A stretch of 64,000 bases of DNA from Planococcus circulans (GCF_020023385.1 NZ_JAIQCL010000001.1:248001-312000), one strand, 5' to 3'. Numbered from the stretch's first letter, positions 29,401 through 40,302 are shown. Notes: a model not told the origin generated them from the letters alone. Program-made: numbers and translations.

Positions 29401-30742
29401 CTTTGATCTTCACTGCAGCAAGCTCGATGATCGTATCGTAAACGGCAGATAGGCCTGTCGTCTCCAAGTCAAAAACCACAAAAGTTTCCTCTTCCAATAA
29501 AGCATGGCGCTCCTCATAAGCAATCGGCACTCCGTCATCGACTAAATTCGCTTCCAACCCAAAAATCGCTTTGATGCCATGCTTTTTGCTGGCTGCATAG
29601 GCATCCGGAAAGGATTGTACACCGGCATGATCCGTAATGGCGATGGCTGGATGTCCCCATTTGGCCGCTTGGCTGACCAGTGACTCAACAGATGAAACTG
29701 CATCCATTTGGCTCATCGGCGTATGCAGATGCAATTCGACGCGTTTTTCTTCTGCCGTGTCCCGTCGAAGTACGGGATTGATTTCAACCATATCCTGCGC
29801 CATCATCACCAAGTCACGGACAAAGGTGTCAGTTTGGATCGAGCCGCGCGCTTTCAGCCACATGCCTTTTTTGGCATTGGCCATCAATTCGGCATCTTCC
29901 TTGTCACGCGAGAACATCTTCACGAGAATCGAATCGGTATAGTCTGTGATTTTTACTGTCAACAAGGAACGGCCGCTCCGAAGCTCTCTTACTTCGGCAT
30001 CAAATACATAGCCTTCAATGGTCACTCTGCGTTCTTCATCGACAATGGATTTGATCTCAACAATATTTTCATCCGGCTTGATGGCTGTACCCATTTGGAA
30101 TGGACCGGATGGAGTACCGTTCTCTTTGCGGTTTGTCTCTCGTTTCTTCATATCGGACAATGCTTTATTTGCCATTTCCGCTTCTTCACGCAGGCGTTCC
30201 GCCATGAACGCTTCATGGGCCGCTTCCTGGTTTTCGTCTGACAGCTGGAAATCGATGGCAACATGCGGGAAGCCGAACTGATGATATACTCCCGCTAATT
30301 TTTCGCTGTATTTTGACTTCAGCGCCATCATTTCGTGTTCATGGTTGCATTTCAATAACAGCTTATTGCCATTCCAGACAGGCGCCTGTGACAATAATCG
30401 CTCACGCAACGGGGGCGCCATGTCCGCCAGTTCTTCGACAGCGTATCTCCAATAAGATAATACAAGGTCTTCCTGTACGGTTTCCTGCGCCGCCTCAATG
30501 TTCAATTGAATTGAAGCGATGGGTGAAAACGTGCTATAAAGTCGTTCTTTTAATAATAGGTACAAATCGATCGGCAGGATATTCTTCAGTTTCACAAGAA
30601 ATTTCCACGACCGTTCTTTTTTATGGACGGTCATCCGTGTCAGTTCAGCCTCTTCGAAAAAGGGCATATGTACATCGTCCGCTAAGTCGAGATGCTGAAG
30701 CAGCAATTTGAATCGCATCTTGGAGTCTTGCTGGTTTGTCAT
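26435..30742 (-). CDS. polC: DNA polymerase III alpha subunit PolC (Gram-positive type)
   Basis: A 1435-residue replicative polymerase with built-in proofreading. In order: N-terminal domains, an OB fold (about 235-320), a PHP domain split by the DnaQ-like exonuclease (VVFDLETTG near residue 419, [10 protein letters not shown]), then the polymerase core with a four-cysteine zinc motif ([18 protein letters not shown]) and a tandem helix-hairpin-helix end ([15 protein letters not shown]). The ATG at 30742 follows GGGGATAATT. It lies downstream of proS behind a terminator, in the conserved dxr-rseP-proS-polC order. Confidence 0.98.
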   Translation of the reverse strand: MTNQQDSKMRFKLLLQHLDLADDVHMPFFEEAELTRMTVHKKERSWKFLVKLKNILPIDLYLLLKERLYSTFSPIASIQLNIEAAQETVQEDLVLSYWRYAVEELADMAPPLRERLLSQAPVWNGNKLLLKCNHEHEMMALKSKYSEKLAGVYHQFGFPHVAIDFQLSDENQEAAHEAFMAERLREEAEMANKALSDMKKRETNRKENGTPSGPFQMGTAIKPDENIVEIKSIVDEERRVTIEGYVFDAEVRELRSGRSLLTVKITDYTDSILVKMFSRDKEDAELMANAKKGMWLKARGSIQTDTFVRDLVMMAQDMVEINPVLRRDTAEEKRVELHLHTPMSQMDAVSSVESLVSQAAKWGHPAIAITDHAGVQSFPDAYAASKKHGIKAIFGLEANLVDDGVPIAYEERHALLEEETFVVFDLETTGLSAVYDTIIELAAVKIKGGQIIDKFESFANPHHELSSTTIDLTGITDDMVKNAPEVEDVIRKYHEWAGDHIMVAHNASFDMGFLYVCYKKFGIDKKHATIDTLELARMLHPELKNHRLNTLAKKFGIELTQHHRAIYDTEATSYLLTHLLKEADQKGILYHDQLNDYVGSGDAYKRSRPTHCTLLAQNDEGLKNLFKLVSASHIDYFYRVPRIPRSLLQRHRKGLLVGSGCDKGEVFEAVMQKSMEEVEKMAQFYDYMEVHPKEVYSHLIEREMIRDEWNLEDIIRKLVKVSRKLEIPLVATGNVHYLDETDAIFRQVLIGSQGGANPLNRQKLPKVHFRTTNEMLDAFDFLGAETAHELVVENSVKISEMIDVVKPIKDELYTPKIEGADEEVRELSYNMAAQIYGAPLPEIVEARIEKELKSIIGHGFAVIYLISHKLVKKSLDDGYLVGSRGSVGSSLVATLTEITEVNPLPPHYICSKCKKSEFFDDGSVSSGFDLKDKNCPDCDIPYQKEGQDIPFETFLGFKGDKVPDIDLNFSGEYQAVAHNYTKELFGEDNVFRAGTIGTVAEKTAYGYVRGYANDREMTLRGAEIDRLVQGCSGVKRSTGQHPGGIIVVPDYMDIYDFTPIQFPADAQDSEWKTTHFDFHSIHDNLLKLDILGHDDPTVIRMLQDLSGIDPKTIPTDDPEVMKIFAGPESLGVTKEQIGCKTGTLGIPEFGTRFVRQMLEETKPNTFSELVQISGLSHGTDVWLSNAQELIQNGTCQLSDVIGCRDDIMVYLIYQGLESSLAFKIMESVRKGKGLTPEFEEAMKKEGVPNWYIESCKKIKYMFPKAHAAAYVLMAVRIAYFKVHFPVLYYAAYFTVRAEDFDVNAMAKGSHSIRAVIDDINSKGLEASTKEKNLLTVMELTLEMVERGYTFQKVDLYKSSADQFIIDGKSLIPPFNAIPGLGTNAAKSIVAAREHGEFLSKEDLQQRGRVSKTIIEYMDDHGCLEGMPDANQLSLF

Positions 30743-30770
30743 AATTATCCCCTTCGTGGTAGTAATTTAA

Positions 30771-30825
30771 AAAAGCGCAAGTGCTTGTCATACCTGACGC
30801 TTATAGCTATAGAAACGAGCAGAAA
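30771..30825. repeat. Possible decayed end of the palindromic repeat family
   Basis: The stretch beginning AAAAGCGCAAGTGCTTGTCA between proS and polC resembles the outer arm of the ~124-bp palindromic repeats (GAAAAGCG...), then diverges; only about 25 bases are comparable. Confidence 0.3.
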
Positions 30826-30857
30826 AAGAAAGGAAAGTACATATTGTACTTTCCTTT
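30824..30857 (-). terminator. Intrinsic terminator after proS
   Basis: AAAGGAAAGTACA / TGTACTTTCCTTT forms a 13-bp stem followed by CTTTTTC on the minus strand, 20 bases after the proS stop. Confidence 0.8.
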
Positions 30858-30877
30858 CATCATATCAGATTTTGCTG

Positions 30878-32581
30878 TTATTTTTTAAAGAACTGCTGTA
30901 ATTGATCGAGTAATTCTTCACGCGTCCACTCGAATGTTTCACCTGTCCGCCGTATTTTGACTTCCAGTATTCCTTCAGCCGCTTTTTTGCCGATCGTAAT
31001 GCGGATCGGCAACCCGATCAGATCTGCATCCGTGAATTTCACGCCTGCCCGTTCCTTGCGGTCATCGAGCAGCACTTCGTAGCGATTTGATTTCAGCAAG
31101 GCATAAAGCTCTTCACCAAGCTCACGTTGCACATCGTCCTTGACGTTGACAGGCACCAGATGAACCTCGTAAGGAGCAACAATATCCGGCCATGTAAAGC
31201 CGTTGTCGTCCTGGAATTGTTCCGCGACTGCAGCGAGCACACGTGACACACCGATGCCATAGCAACCCATGATATAAGGCATCGCTTTGCCTTGGTCATT
31301 CAGGAAAGTGCCCTTCAACGGAATGCTGTAGGTGGTTCCCAATTTAAAGATATGGCCGACTTCAATTCCTTTGGCAAATTGAATCGTGCCCTGGCCATCA
31401 GGAGAAGCATCGCCTTCCTGGATAAAACGAAGGTCGTGGTAAGCTTCGACTGGAAAGTCTTTGCCCGGTGTGACGTTTTTATAATGATAGCCACTTTCAT
31501 TGGCGCCGACTACAGCATTGACCATGTTTTCAACTGCATGGTCCGCAAACAGCCGGATATCTGAAGGAAGGTTGATCGGACCTAGAGAACCGATATCGCA
31601 GGACAATAATTGCTGAACCTCTTCCGGAGTCGCCATGTCGATGACTTTCGCGCCCGTCGCATGTTTGACTTTAACGTCATTGACCTCATGATCTCCTCTT
31701 GCTAACACGATGACCAATTCATCGTCTGCTTTGAAGACCAATGTCTTGATGCATTTTTCAGCAGTTGTATCTAAAAACTCAGCTACATCTGCAATGGTGT
31801 TCTTATCTGGCGTCGCCACTTTCTCCATTTCTTCCGGCGTTTCATCTGAGGCGGGATAAGCTACATTGACAGCCGCCATTTCAATGTTGGCTGCATAAGA
31901 GGAAATGTCGGAATAGGCAATCGTATCTTCTCCAATTTCAGACAGCACCATGAATTCATGATTGTCTTTACCGCCGATGGCACCGGAATCCGCGATTACC
32001 GCACGGAAGTTCAAGCCAAGACGTGTAAAGATATTGGTGTATGCCTGCATCATGACATCATAGGTTTCATCCAGGCTTTCAGGTGTCGCATGGAATGAAT
32101 AAGCATCTTTCATCAGGAATTCACGGCCACGCAATAATCCGAAGCGCGGACGCTTTTCGTCTCTGAACTTCGACTGGATCTGAAAAAGATTCAAAGGAAG
32201 CTTTTTATACGATTTGATTTCATCGCGAAGCAAGCTCGTGATAACTTCTTCATGAGTCGCTCCCAGAGCGAATTCACGGTCATTGCGGTCCTTCAAACGC
32301 ATCAGTTCATCGCCGTACGAATACCAGCGCCCCGATTCCTGCCATAGTTCGGCCTGCTGGAGTGCGGGCATGAAGATTTCCACACTGTTGGCGGCTTCCA
32401 TTTCTTCACGGATGACGGTTTCCACTTTTTGAAGTACGCGTTTGCCGAGTGGCAGGAATGAGTAGATGCCGCTGGTATTTTGGCGGATAAAGCCTGCGCG
32501 CAATAAGAGTTGATGCGATCTGACTTCTGCATCTGCTGGAGTTTCACGTAAAGTAGGGATAAAAGTTGCTGTTTGTTTCAT
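30878..32581 (-). CDS. proS: Prolyl-tRNA synthetase
   Basis: A 567-residue class II aminoacyl-tRNA synthetase of the bacterial (ProS type 1) form. It has the class II motifs ([15 protein letters not shown], then [21 protein letters not shown] split over motif 2, [13 protein letters not shown] as motif 3) and an editing insertion domain (about 225-400) between motifs 2 and 3, with a C-terminal anticodon-binding domain. The ATG at 32581 (MKQTATFIP) has GAGGTG 9 bases upstream. No T-box leader is present in the short gap upstream. Confidence 0.96.
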   Translation of the reverse strand: MKQTATFIPTLRETPADAEVRSHQLLLRAGFIRQNTSGIYSFLPLGKRVLQKVETVIREEMEAANSVEIFMPALQQAELWQESGRWYSYGDELMRLKDRNDREFALGATHEEVITSLLRDEIKSYKKLPLNLFQIQSKFRDEKRPRFGLLRGREFLMKDAYSFHATPESLDETYDVMMQAYTNIFTRLGLNFRAVIADSGAIGGKDNHEFMVLSEIGEDTIAYSDISSYAANIEMAAVNVAYPASDETPEEMEKVATPDKNTIADVAEFLDTTAEKCIKTLVFKADDELVIVLARGDHEVNDVKVKHATGAKVIDMATPEEVQQLLSCDIGSLGPINLPSDIRLFADHAVENMVNAVVGANESGYHYKNVTPGKDFPVEAYHDLRFIQEGDASPDGQGTIQFAKGIEVGHIFKLGTTYSIPLKGTFLNDQGKAMPYIMGCYGIGVSRVLAAVAEQFQDDNGFTWPDIVAPYEVHLVPVNVKDDVQRELGEELYALLKSNRYEVLLDDRKERAGVKFTDADLIGLPIRITIGKKAAEGILEVKIRRTGETFEWTREELLDQLQQFFKK

Positions 32582-32635
32582 TCCAAAATACACCTCAACT
32601 GACTATAGGATTTTTATTGATGGATTAAAAGTTCA

Positions 32636-32661
32636 GGACAGGCAGTAATAACTGCCTGTCC
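32636..32661 (-). terminator. Hairpin between rseP and proS
   Basis: GGACAGGCAGT / ACTGCCTGTCC is an 11-bp perfect stem on the minus strand, but the following TGAACTTTT is only weakly T-rich. It probably gives partial termination between rseP and proS. Confidence 0.55.
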
Positions 32662-32681
32662 GGTATTGCTTAATCGACTAT

Positions 32682-33941
32682 TTAAAAGAAATACTTTTGA
32701 ATATCGTTCCAAGTGACGACGATCATCAGCAGCATGAGCAGCATGATCCCTACAAAATGGACCATCCCTTCTTTTTGCCGGTCAACCGGTTTTCCGCGTA
32801 CCGCTTCAAGAATGAAGAACATCAGGCGTCCGCCGTCCAATGCAGGAAGCGGAAGCAGGTTCATGATCCCTAAGTTGATGCTGAGCATGCCTGCCCAGCT
32901 CATCAAGGTGAAGAATCCGTATTTGGCGACTTCTTCAGTCGTCTTATAGATCCCAACTGGACCGGATAAAGCATCAATCGTGAATTGGCCGGTCACCAGC
33001 ATTCCAAGCAGACGGAAGATTTCCTTGAACCAAAAAACGGTCTGCTCAGCGCCATAGACAAAGGATCCGAGAAAATCTTTTTCTACCGGGCTTTGATACA
33101 GTACGCCGATGACGCCAATTTGGTCAGGTGACTGTTCAGATATTTCAGGAGTGATCGTAAAGTTCAATGCTTCTCCATTACGTTCAACTTCGAATTCAAG
33201 AGGATTACCGGCATTGTTCTGAACCGACTCCACCAGTTCATCCCACGTGCCGATCGAATTCCCTTCAATTTCGGTCACCAGGTCTCCATTCTGCATACCC
33301 GCTTCAGCTGCCGGACTTTCCTCCGTCACTTCAGTAATTACTGGCTCGAAGGTAGGAATCCCTTGCATCATGCCGAGTGCAGTGAATATCAGGAATGCGA
33401 GGATAAAGTTGAATAAGGGTCCAGCAAAAATGGTCATGAACCGCTTTCCGACTGTTTTCGAATCAAACTGCCGGTCATAAGGAGCCAAAATGGTTTCTCT
33501 CCCATTTTCCTCAACCACAGCATCGCGCGCAACGTCAATGCGCACCAGCTTTTCATCTTCATCATACCCTTTGATCCACAGCTCTTTTTCCAGATCCGCT
33601 TCTTCTACTTCAAGAAAAAGGATTTCCGGATAAACGTGCTTCTGGTTCATGATGATCTTTTTTGCCTGGCCTTCTTTATTCAATAAAACACCTATGCGAT
33701 GGCCTGCCTGAAGTTGGATGGTATCCATATCTTCCCCGGCCATACGTACATATCCACCAATCGGCAACAAACGCAACGTGTATAGCGTTTCTCCTTTAGT
33801 GATGCCCAAAATTTTCGGGCCCATCCCAATTGCAAATTCACGTACCAGAATGCCGGCACGTTTTGCGAAAAGGAAATGGCCAAATTCATGGAAAAAAACT
33901 AAAGCACCGAAAATTATTATAAACGAGATAACTGTCTCCAT
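32682..33941 (-). CDS. rseP: Site-2 metalloprotease RseP/RasP
   Basis: A 419-residue intramembrane zinc protease. The active-site motif HEFGH is at residues 18-22 in the first membrane segment; a PDZ domain (GDLVTEIEGNSIGTWDELVE) sits in the middle; the third zinc-ligand motif LPALDGGR and final membrane segments are C-terminal. RasP cleaves anti-sigma factors such as RsiW and signal-peptide remnants. A linker at about 75-140 is longer and more charged than in E. coli, as usual in Bacillales. ATG at 33941 follows AAGGATGGG. Confidence 0.95.
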   Translation of the reverse strand: METVISFIIIFGALVFFHEFGHFLFAKRAGILVREFAIGMGPKILGITKGETLYTLRLLPIGGYVRMAGEDMDTIQLQAGHRIGVLLNKEGQAKKIIMNQKHVYPEILFLEVEEADLEKELWIKGYDEDEKLVRIDVARDAVVEENGRETILAPYDRQFDSKTVGKRFMTIFAGPLFNFILAFLIFTALGMMQGIPTFEPVITEVTEESPAAEAGMQNGDLVTEIEGNSIGTWDELVESVQNNAGNPLEFEVERNGEALNFTITPEISEQSPDQIGVIGVLYQSPVEKDFLGSFVYGAEQTVFWFKEIFRLLGMLVTGQFTIDALSGPVGIYKTTEEVAKYGFFTLMSWAGMLSINLGIMNLLPLPALDGGRLMFFILEAVRGKPVDRQKEGMVHFVGIMLLMLLMIVVTWNDIQKYFF

Positions 33942-33983
33942 TTCGAACCCATCCTTATAAACTTATTCGGTTTTGATCTTTAG

Positions 33984-35129
33984 TTATTTTAGCATGTTTT
34001 TTATAGATTTTCTTGTTTCAGCATCTACATGCAGAATCGTTTCAAGATCGGGGTTGGCCAGAACATCATGCTGATCCATTGCCCGCTCGATCAGTTCTTC
34101 GATCTGCAGGAACTTTATTTCTTCATTAAGGAATAAGGCGACCGCCTGTTCGTTTGCCGCATTCAGGACAGTAGTCATGGTTCCGCCTGCAACACCCGCA
34201 TCGAATGCCAGCTGCAATGCACGGAAACGTGTATAGTCCATTTCCTGGAAATTCAATTTTCCGATTTCAGCCAAGTTCAAACGGTTCGCGTGCTGACGGG
34301 GAAGCCGGTCCGGATAGGACAAGGCATATTGAATCGGCACCCGCATATCGGGCGTCCCAAGCTGTGCCATCACGCTGGTGTCCTGGAATTCGACCATCGA
34401 GTGGATAATGCTTTCACGGTGAAGCACTACATCAATGTCCGCATATGCGAAATCAAATAATATATGTGCTTCAATCACTTCAAGGCCTTTATTGACCATG
34501 GTTGCGGAATCTATCGTGATTTTCGATCCCATCGACCAGTTCGGATGATTCAATGCATCCTGTACGGTGACATTTTTCAGCTGTTCACGCGTCAAGTCAC
34601 GGAAGCTGCCGCCGGAAGCCGTTAAGATCAATCGGCTTGCCTGGTCTTTCTTTTCACCATTCAACGCCTGGAACAACGCCGAGTGTTCGCTGTCGACAGG
34701 AAGAATCGCTGCGCCGTACTGTTTTGCACTGTCCATCACCAAATGTCCCGCCGTCACGAGTGTTTCTTTATTGGCGATTGCTATGGTACGGCCAAGTTTA
34801 ATCGCTTCCAGTGTCGGCTCAAGACCAACACTTCCAAGTACAGCATTGACCAAAATATCGGCGTCATAGACAGCAATTTCAATCAGTCCTTCAGCTCCTG
34901 CCACAAAAGAGACAGCCGGATATTCAGCTTTCAGTGTTTTGGCATCTTCAGATTGCTGGACACATACAATTTCAGGAGTAAATTCAGCGATCAATTTACG
35001 GGTGATGTCCATATTTTTTCCGGCAGAAAATCCGATCAATGAAAATTCTTGCGGATGTTCGCGGATAATATCAGCTGTCTGCACACCGATTGAACCGGTT
35101 GCACCCAGCAGGATGATTTTCTTAACCAT
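33984..35129 (-). CDS. dxr: 1-deoxy-D-xylulose 5-phosphate reductoisomerase
   Basis: A 381-residue NADPH enzyme of the MEP isoprenoid pathway. The NADPH motif GATGSIG is at about 9-15, and the substrate/metal region shows [16 protein letters not shown] and [16 protein letters not shown]. It provides isoprenoid precursors, and its neighbour UppS uses them for undecaprenyl phosphate, linking this operon to wall synthesis. Start ATG at 35129 with GAGAGGAAA upstream; 16 bases separate it from cdsA. Confidence 0.96.
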   Translation of the reverse strand: MVKKIILLGATGSIGVQTADIIREHPQEFSLIGFSAGKNMDITRKLIAEFTPEIVCVQQSEDAKTLKAEYPAVSFVAGAEGLIEIAVYDADILVNAVLGSVGLEPTLEAIKLGRTIAIANKETLVTAGHLVMDSAKQYGAAILPVDSEHSALFQALNGEKKDQASRLILTASGGSFRDLTREQLKNVTVQDALNHPNWSMGSKITIDSATMVNKGLEVIEAHILFDFAYADIDVVLHRESIIHSMVEFQDTSVMAQLGTPDMRVPIQYALSYPDRLPRQHANRLNLAEIGKLNFQEMDYTRFRALQLAFDAGVAGGTMTTVLNAANEQAVALFLNEEIKFLQIEELIERAMDQHDVLANPDLETILHVDAETRKSIKNMLK

Positions 35130-35145
35130 TCAGCAATTTCCTCTC

Positions 35146-35937
35146 TTAGATAAAATGTAAAAAATGAAGCAAAGGCATGACGAATAGAATACTGTCAAAA
35201 CGATCCAGTATTCCACCGTGCCCCGGTAAGATCGAGCCAGAATCTTTCACGTTGAAATGCCGCTTTAAAGCAGATTCCACCAAGTCACCCATTTGTCCGA
35301 AGACAGATGCGATGATGGTGACGATGATGATCAGGAAGATCGAGTGGTTTAATGGAATGAAGTAATTGAAGATAAGTGCAATCCCAATCGCCCAGATGAT
35401 GCCACCGACAAAACCTTCTATTGTTTTGTTGGGTGAAATTTCCGGCCATAATTTCCGTTTGCCAATTTTGCGGCCTGTGAAATAAGCACCTGAATCAGTG
35501 AACCAAACCACCAGTAAAGCAAAAATCAGAAAGCTGAGGCTGGCTTCACGCGTTTCGATAAAATAAAAGAAACCGATACCGACATATAAAGTACCTAAAA
35601 CAGCGAAGGCTGCATCATCAAAAGTGAAGCTGTTTTTTACGATGACTGTATGTATCAATAGAAGAATGACGGCTAGAAATGCGAATTCGACTTTTTCATA
35701 TCCTGTCCATTCAAAAATCTGAACAGCCCATTGATTGGGCATCATGAAGGCATAAAGCGCCAATAGGGAAATAAGGCCGGGGATGCTCCACAAACTCCGG
35801 CCCTTCATTTTCAAGAGTTCCTGCAATGCTACCGTTCCCAGTAAATAAACCAACAGAATAAATGGAAGACCTCCATAAATAACGAAAGGAATAAATAGAG
35901 CTGCAGCAATGACACCTGTTATAATCCGTTGTTTCAT
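35146..35937 (-). CDS. cdsA: Phosphatidate cytidylyltransferase
   Basis: A 263-residue integral membrane enzyme that makes CDP-diacylglycerol from phosphatidic acid and CTP, the precursor of phosphatidylglycerol and cardiolipin. Several hydrophobic segments are visible, and the C-terminal signature region includes SDSGAYFTGRKIGKRKL and SPNKTIEG, then GDLVESALKRHFNVKDSG. Its ATG overlaps the uppS stop by 4 bases (ATGA), so it is translationally coupled to uppS. Confidence 0.94.
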   Translation of the reverse strand: MKQRIITGVIAAALFIPFVIYGGLPFILLVYLLGTVALQELLKMKGRSLWSIPGLISLLALYAFMMPNQWAVQIFEWTGYEKVEFAFLAVILLLIHTVIVKNSFTFDDAAFAVLGTLYVGIGFFYFIETREASLSFLIFALLVVWFTDSGAYFTGRKIGKRKLWPEISPNKTIEGFVGGIIWAIGIALIFNYFIPLNHSIFLIIIVTIIASVFGQMGDLVESALKRHFNVKDSGSILPGHGGILDRFDSILFVMPLLHFLHFI

Positions 35938-36725
35938 TTCACTTCGTCTCCTTTCAACCCTCCATACCGGCGATTTCGTTTCTGATAATTTTCAATCGCT
36001 TCCAGTAAGGAATCTTCATTAAAATCGGGCCATAAAGTTTCCGTGAACCAAAACTCCGTGTATGCCAATTGCCAAAGCATAAAATTGCTCAATCGAACCT
36101 CACCACTCGTACGAATCAGTAAATCCGGTTCCGGCAAGCCTTTTGTCATAAGCCCACCCGAAATAAGGTCTTCGTTAATATCACAAATGTCCAGAGTTCC
36201 CGCAGCAACTTGAGTGGCAATATCTTTGACCGCATCTACAATTTCTGCACGGCTCCCATAATTCAAAGCGAAGTTCAGGACAAGGCCAGTATTGTCCTTA
36301 GTTGCTTCTTTCGCTTTCTTAATGGCTTTAAGTGTATGCATAGGCAAATTTTGATGGTATCCCATCATTTCCACGCGCACATTTTCTTCAATCAGTTCCG
36401 GCAGGAAGGTCGTTAAAAATTCTTCCGGCAAGCGCATCAAAAAATCCACTTCGATTTTTGGACGTTTCCAGTTTTCTGTGGAAAATGCATATAAAGTCAG
36501 GACACTGACCCCAAGTTCATTGGCGAGCTTTGTCACCTTCCGGACGGTCTTCATTCCTTCATGGTGTCCAGCAACTCTTGGAAGCGAACGTTTTTTTGCC
36601 CAGCGGCCATTGCCGTCCATGATGATTGCAATATGAGCCGGAACTTCTTCGTTCGAAATCAAAACTGAGCGATCTACGTTTTCCAAGACCAAATCAGTAT
36701 TTCGTTTTAATAGTTTATTAAACAT
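35934..36725 (-). CDS. uppS: Undecaprenyl pyrophosphate synthase
   Basis: A 263-residue cis-prenyltransferase that extends farnesyl diphosphate to the C55 lipid carrier for peptidoglycan. The catalytic aspartate lies in IIMDGNGRWA at about residues 34-43, with the helical FSTENWKRP and LLIRTSGE regions behind. The first ~30 residues are a family-typical variable extension. ATG at 36725 follows a GGTGGAGGA ribosome site. Confidence 0.95.
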   Translation of the reverse strand: MFNKLLKRNTDLVLENVDRSVLISNEEVPAHIAIIMDGNGRWAKKRSLPRVAGHHEGMKTVRKVTKLANELGVSVLTLYAFSTENWKRPKIEVDFLMRLPEEFLTTFLPELIEENVRVEMMGYHQNLPMHTLKAIKKAKEATKDNTGLVLNFALNYGSRAEIVDAVKDIATQVAAGTLDICDINEDLISGGLMTKGLPEPDLLIRTSGEVRLSNFMLWQLAYTEFWFTETLWPDFNEDSLLEAIENYQKRNRRYGGLKGDEVK

Positions 36726-36829
36726 AGTTAATCCTCCACCTATTACAAATCGGCATGTCTATTGCTTATCATATCAAAAAAAACAGCATTGTGCGCTTCT
36801 TTCAAGATACAGCGTTTATTTTTGGCATG

Positions 36830-36855
36830 AAAAAGCGTCCTGCTTAACAGGACGC
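36830..36855 (-). terminator. Intrinsic terminator after frr
   Basis: GCGTCCTG / CAGGACGC with a 5-base loop then TTTTTC on the minus strand, 22 bases after the frr stop. uppS is therefore expected to have its own promoter in 36740-36825, but none is clear. Confidence 0.75.
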
Positions 36856-36877
36856 CAGACATGAAATGAAGTTCGAT

Positions 36878-37435
36878 TTAAACTTCCATAATCTCTTTTT
36901 CTTTACTTTTAGCCATTTCATCGATTTTTGCAATGTTGTCATCTGTCAACTTCTGGGTGTCGTCTGTATAGCCACGCAAGTCATCTTCCGTGATTTCACT
37001 TTTCTTCTCCAGCTTCTTGAACTCGTCATTAGCATCCCGACGGATGTTGCGGATGACCACTTTCGCTTCTTCCGCTTCTTTCTTCACTTGCTTCACAAGA
37101 TCTTTGCGGCGTTCTTCTGTCAATGCAGGAACTGCCAAGCGGATCACCGAACCGTCATTTGACGGGCTCAAGCCCAAGTCAGACTTAAGGATCGCTTTTT
37201 CGATATCACCAAGAACCGATTTATCGTATGGCTGAATCATGATCAAACGCGCTTCAGGAATGGAAATGCCTGCAACTTGGTTGACCGGTGTTGGAGAACC
37301 GTAATAATCGATCGTCAACTTATCCAAAATTGAAGGAGTTGCACGGCCAGCACGGATTGAAGATAAATCACGTGAAAAAGCTTGAATTGCATTGGTCATT
37401 TTAGATTTAGTGTCATTCATCACTGATTTTGGCAT
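36878..37435 (-). CDS. frr: Ribosome recycling factor
   Basis: A 185-residue factor that with EF-G splits post-termination ribosomes. Family features: [16 protein letters not shown], the [12 protein letters not shown] region, [10 protein letters not shown] and a C-terminal KEKEIMEV. Its ATG shares a base with the pyrH stop (TAATG), and AGGAGAAC is about 9 bases upstream, so it is coupled to pyrH. Confidence 0.96.
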   Translation of the reverse strand: MPKSVMNDTKSKMTNAIQAFSRDLSSIRAGRATPSILDKLTIDYYGSPTPVNQVAGISIPEARLIMIQPYDKSVLGDIEKAILKSDLGLSPSNDGSVIRLAVPALTEERRKDLVKQVKKEAEEAKVVIRNIRRDANDEFKKLEKKSEITEDDLRGYTDDTQKLTDDNIAKIDEMAKSKEKEIMEV

Positions 37436-38160
37436 TATAATGTTCTCCTCACTACTGTCCCGATTTTTTCTCCGAGTACAGCTCGTTTTATATTTCCATT
37501 TTCCATAATTGAGAATACTACGAGTGGGATGTCATTGTCCATACAAAGTGTAGAAGCTGTCGAATCCATCACCTGCAAGCCTTGTTGAATCACTTCGAAA
37601 TAAGAAAGTTCTTCGTATTTTACAGCAGTGGAATCCGTTTTCGGATCAGCTGAATAAACGCCATCAACATTGTTTTTCGCCATTAAAATGACATCGGCTT
37701 CAATTTCAGCCGCGCGCAATGCCGCTGTTGTATCAGTTGAGAAGTAAGGGTTCCCTGTACCTGCTGCAAAAATGACAACCCGCTTCTTTTCTAGATGACG
37801 GATAGCTCTTCTGCGGATATAAGGTTCAGCAACTTGGCGCATTTCTATGGACGAAAGAACGCGGGTTTCAACGTCTTGCTTTTCCAAAGAATCCTGCAAA
37901 GCCAATGAGTTCATAACTGTTGCCAGCATGCCCATATAGTCAGCTGTTGCACGGTCCATTCCCATTTCAGAACCGACTTTGCCTCTCCAGATATTGCCTC
38001 CGCCTACAACCACTGCAACTTCCACTCCAAGTTCCACCACTTCTTTTACTTGGCTTGCTACTGATTTGATGATTTCTGGGGACAATCCGAAACCTTGTCC
38101 TCCTGCCATTGCTTCACCACTTAGTTTTAATACAATGCGTTTATATTGCTGAACACTCAT
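37435..38160 (-). CDS. pyrH: Uridylate kinase
   Basis: A 241-residue hexameric UMP kinase converting UMP to UDP, of the amino-acid kinase fold rather than the P-loop NMP kinases. Motifs: VLKLSGEAM at the N-terminus, [11 protein letters not shown], and [20 protein letters not shown] lies a few bases before the ATG at 38160. Order rpsB-tsf-pyrH-frr is conserved across bacteria. Confidence 0.97.
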   Translation of the reverse strand: MSVQQYKRIVLKLSGEAMAGGQGFGLSPEIIKSVASQVKEVVELGVEVAVVVGGGNIWRGKVGSEMGMDRATADYMGMLATVMNSLALQDSLEKQDVETRVLSSIEMRQVAEPYIRRRAIRHLEKKRVVIFAAGTGNPYFSTDTTAALRAAEIEADVILMAKNNVDGVYSADPKTDSTAVKYEELSYFEVIQQGLQVMDSTASTLCMDNDIPLVVFSIMENGNIKRAVLGEKIGTVVRRTL

Positions 38161-38187
38161 CGGTACCCTCCATTACATAATTATTGA

Positions 38188-38215
38188 AAAATAGGGAACA
38201 CATACTCGTGTTCCC
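38188..38215 (-). terminator. Hairpin between tsf and pyrH
   Basis: GGGAACACGAG / TATGTGTTCCC on the minus strand followed by TATTTTTC; 27 bases after the tsf stop. pyrH likely depends on read-through. Confidence 0.75.
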
Positions 38216-38241
38216 CAAGATAAATCATATGATAAACGTTC

Positions 38242-39126
38242 TTATTTTTTGTTAACTTGGCTCATTACTTCGTCAGCAAAGTTATCTTCACGCTTTTCGA
38301 TGCCTTCTCCAACTTCGTAACGGATGAATTCTTTAACAGATCCACCTGTAGAAGCTGCAAAATCACGAACTTTTTGATCTGAATTCTTAACGAACGCCTG
38401 GTCAAGCAAGCAGATGTCTTCGAAATATTTACCAAGGCGGCCTTCAACCATTTTAGCAACGATTTTTTCCGGTTTGCCTTCGTTTAAAGCTTGCTCAGTC
38501 AAGATTTTACGCTCGTGCTCTACTTCGTCAGCAGAAACTTCGTCGCGCGATACATATTTAGGGTTCAATGCAGCGATGTGCATTGCGATGTCGCGGGCAG
38601 CATCTGAATCCGTAGAGTTTTCAAGAACAACAAGTACTGAAATACGTCCGCCCATGTGAAGGTAAGGACCAAAAGCGTCAGCATCTGTTTTTGTGCGCAC
38701 TTCAAAACGGCGCAATGTGATTTTTTCACCAATTTTAGCGATTGCGTTTGAAATATGGTCTGCAACTGTCAAACCGTTAGACATTGTTGAAGCATTAGCT
38801 TCTTCAACTGTAGCCGGCTTAGTTGAGATCAAGTGCTCGCCTAATTCTTTTACCAAAGTCTGGAAACCTTCGTTTTTCGCAACAAAGTCTGTTTCTGCGT
38901 TTACTTCGAAGATGACTGCTTCGTTTTCTTTCACAAGAATTGAAGTTGTCCCTTCAGCAGCAATACGATCCGCTTTTTTAGAAGCGCTTGAAAGACCTTT
39001 TTCACGTAGGAAGTCTAGAGCCGCTTCCATATCTCCATCTGTTTCCACTAATGCTTTTTTGCAATCCATCATACCTGCGCCTGTTTTTGCACGCAATTCC
39101 TTTACCATTTGAGCTGTAACTGCCAT
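38242..39126 (-). CDS. tsf: Translation elongation factor Ts
   Basis: A 294-residue nucleotide-exchange factor for EF-Tu. The N-terminal UBA-like domain ([19 protein letters not shown]) and the [10 protein letters not shown] motif that touches EF-Tu at about residue 80 are present. The ATG at 39126 follows AGGAGGAAT. It is separated from rpsB by a hairpin terminator, giving differential expression. Confidence 0.97.
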   Translation of the reverse strand: MAVTAQMVKELRAKTGAGMMDCKKALVETDGDMEAALDFLREKGLSSASKKADRIAAEGTTSILVKENEAVIFEVNAETDFVAKNEGFQTLVKELGEHLISTKPATVEEANASTMSNGLTVADHISNAIAKIGEKITLRRFEVRTKTDADAFGPYLHMGGRISVLVVLENSTDSDAARDIAMHIAALNPKYVSRDEVSADEVEHERKILTEQALNEGKPEKIVAKMVEGRLGKYFEDICLLDQAFVKNSDQKVRDFAASTGGSVKEFIRYEVGEGIEKREDNFADEVMSQVNKK

Positions 39127-39163
39127 GATTAAATTCCTCCTTTAAGATAGTGTAGCCATTTTC

Positions 39164-39203
39164 TCAAAAAAAGGTGATAAGAGGGGTTGGCCGCTTATCA
39201 CCT
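39164..39203 (-). terminator. Intrinsic terminator between rpsB and tsf
   Basis: AGGTGATAAG / CTTATCACCT with a 12-base loop and seven T residues on the minus strand, 15 bases after the rpsB stop. Confidence 0.8.
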
Positions 39204-39217
39204 GTGTAAATTGCGAA

Positions 39218-39937
39218 TTACTCAGCAGATTCAGCTTGAGTTTCTTCTTCTTCTTCTTCCGGTTTTGACTCAAGCAAAGCGTCCGCCATTTTACCAGTCA
39301 ACAATTTAACTGCGCGGATTGCATCGTCGTTTGCAGGAATAACATAATCGATTTCATCCGGATCACAGTTCGTATCAACGATACCAACGATTGGAATGTT
39401 CAATTTCATTGCTTCTGCAACTGCAATGCGTTCTTTACGAGGATCAACTACGAACATTACGTCCGGTAGTGAACTCATGTCACGGATACCGCCAAGGAAC
39501 TTAACAAGGCGTTCGTGTTGTTTTTTCAACTGAACAACTTCTTTTTTCGGTAGAACTTCGAAAGTTCCATCTTCTTCCATGCGCTCGATTTGTTTCAAAC
39601 GGTTCACACGTTTTTGGATTGTACCGAAGTTAGTAAGTGTTCCACCCAACCAACGTTGGTTGATGTAGTAGTTGCCAGAACGTTCTGCTTCTTCTTTGAT
39701 CGCGTCCTGAGCTTGTTTTTTCGTACCAACAAAAAGTACTTTGCCGCCTTCTTCGCCCACTTGTTTCATGAAGCTATAAGCTTCCTCCAATTTGCGGACT
39801 GTTTTCTGAAGATCGATGATGTAGATGCCGTTACGTTCCACGAAGATATATTTTTTCATTTTCGGGTTCCAGCGGCGAGTTTGGTGACCAAAATGTACAC
39901 CAGCTTCTAACAATTGTTTCATTGAGATTACTGCCAT
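39218..39937 (-). CDS. rpsB: Ribosomal protein S2
   Basis: A 239-residue 30S protein beginning [23 protein letters not shown], with a Glu-rich C-terminal tail ([15 protein letters not shown]). AGGAGGAAAC precedes the ATG at 39937. A strong promoter 118 bases upstream creates a leader that may be regulatory. In B. subtilis the flagellar/chemotaxis cluster separates codY from rpsB; here they are neighbours. Confidence 0.97.
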   Translation of the reverse strand: MAVISMKQLLEAGVHFGHQTRRWNPKMKKYIFVERNGIYIIDLQKTVRKLEEAYSFMKQVGEEGGKVLFVGTKKQAQDAIKEEAERSGNYYINQRWLGGTLTNFGTIQKRVNRLKQIERMEEDGTFEVLPKKEVVQLKKQHERLVKFLGGIRDMSSLPDVMFVVDPRKERIAVAEAMKLNIPIVGIVDTNCDPDEIDYVIPANDDAIRAVKLLTGKMADALLESKPEEEEEETQAESAE

Positions 39938-40054
39938 GATTTGTTTCCTCCTGATAGGTTATTTTTTCCCTCCGCATTTTTCTTCTCTGAACCGTTACCC
40001 AGTTGGGCACCTACGACTCAAATCGAAATGCGTGTGTATTTAACACCATTTGAA

Positions 40055-40084
40055 ATTATACCACGCTTCACCTTTAGTCTGCAA
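40055..40084 (-). promoter_or_regulatory. Sigma-A promoter of rpsB
   Basis: TTGCAG, an 18-base spacer and TATAAT with a TGG extension on the minus strand (-10 at 40055-40060, -35 at 40079-40084). The ~110-base leader that follows contains CAACTGGGTAACGGTT and GGAGGGAAAAAA segments. Confidence 0.75.
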
Positions 40085-40117
40085 CATGTTTCTCTCATTA
40101 TATTTAAAGCAGCTACA

Positions 40118-40222
40118 CTAAAATTCCAGCTGCTCCAAAAATAGCGGCGCTAAGCGGCGGAACCTGTGCTTCACACAAAGCAGAAAGAGTTTACCAGTAG
40201 CCTGGAGAAGTATCCGCCGCAA
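40118..40222 (-). other. Possible 34-codon small gene or structured RNA
   Basis: A TTG at 40222 with AAGGAG about 6 bases upstream opens a 34-codon frame (start LRRILLQATGKLFLL, end LEQLEF) closed by TAG at 40118. The same DNA has GCGGCGGA (about 40154) and TCCGCCGC (about 40212) arms enclosing two small hairpins, and a TTTTT follows on the minus strand. Coding and structural readings compete; I recognise neither. Confidence 0.25.
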
Positions 40223-40249
40223 TGGATCTCCTTCTTTTTTTGGCTACGA

Positions 40250-40302
40250 AAAAGGGCTGCCCCCTAAAAGTCATTTACATGACCTTTTGGGGCAGCCCTT
40301 TT
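40250..40302 (-). terminator. Strong terminator after codY
   Basis: AAAAGGGCTGCCCC / GGGGGCAGCCCTTTT with further inner pairing (AAAAGGTCATG / CATTTGACTTTT class). T residues flank both sides, so it may work in both directions, but only minus-strand genes are nearby. Confidence 0.85.

Noticed and set aside
32582-32681. T-box leader before proS
   Set aside because: The gap is only 100 bases with a single hairpin and no specifier or T-box sequence.
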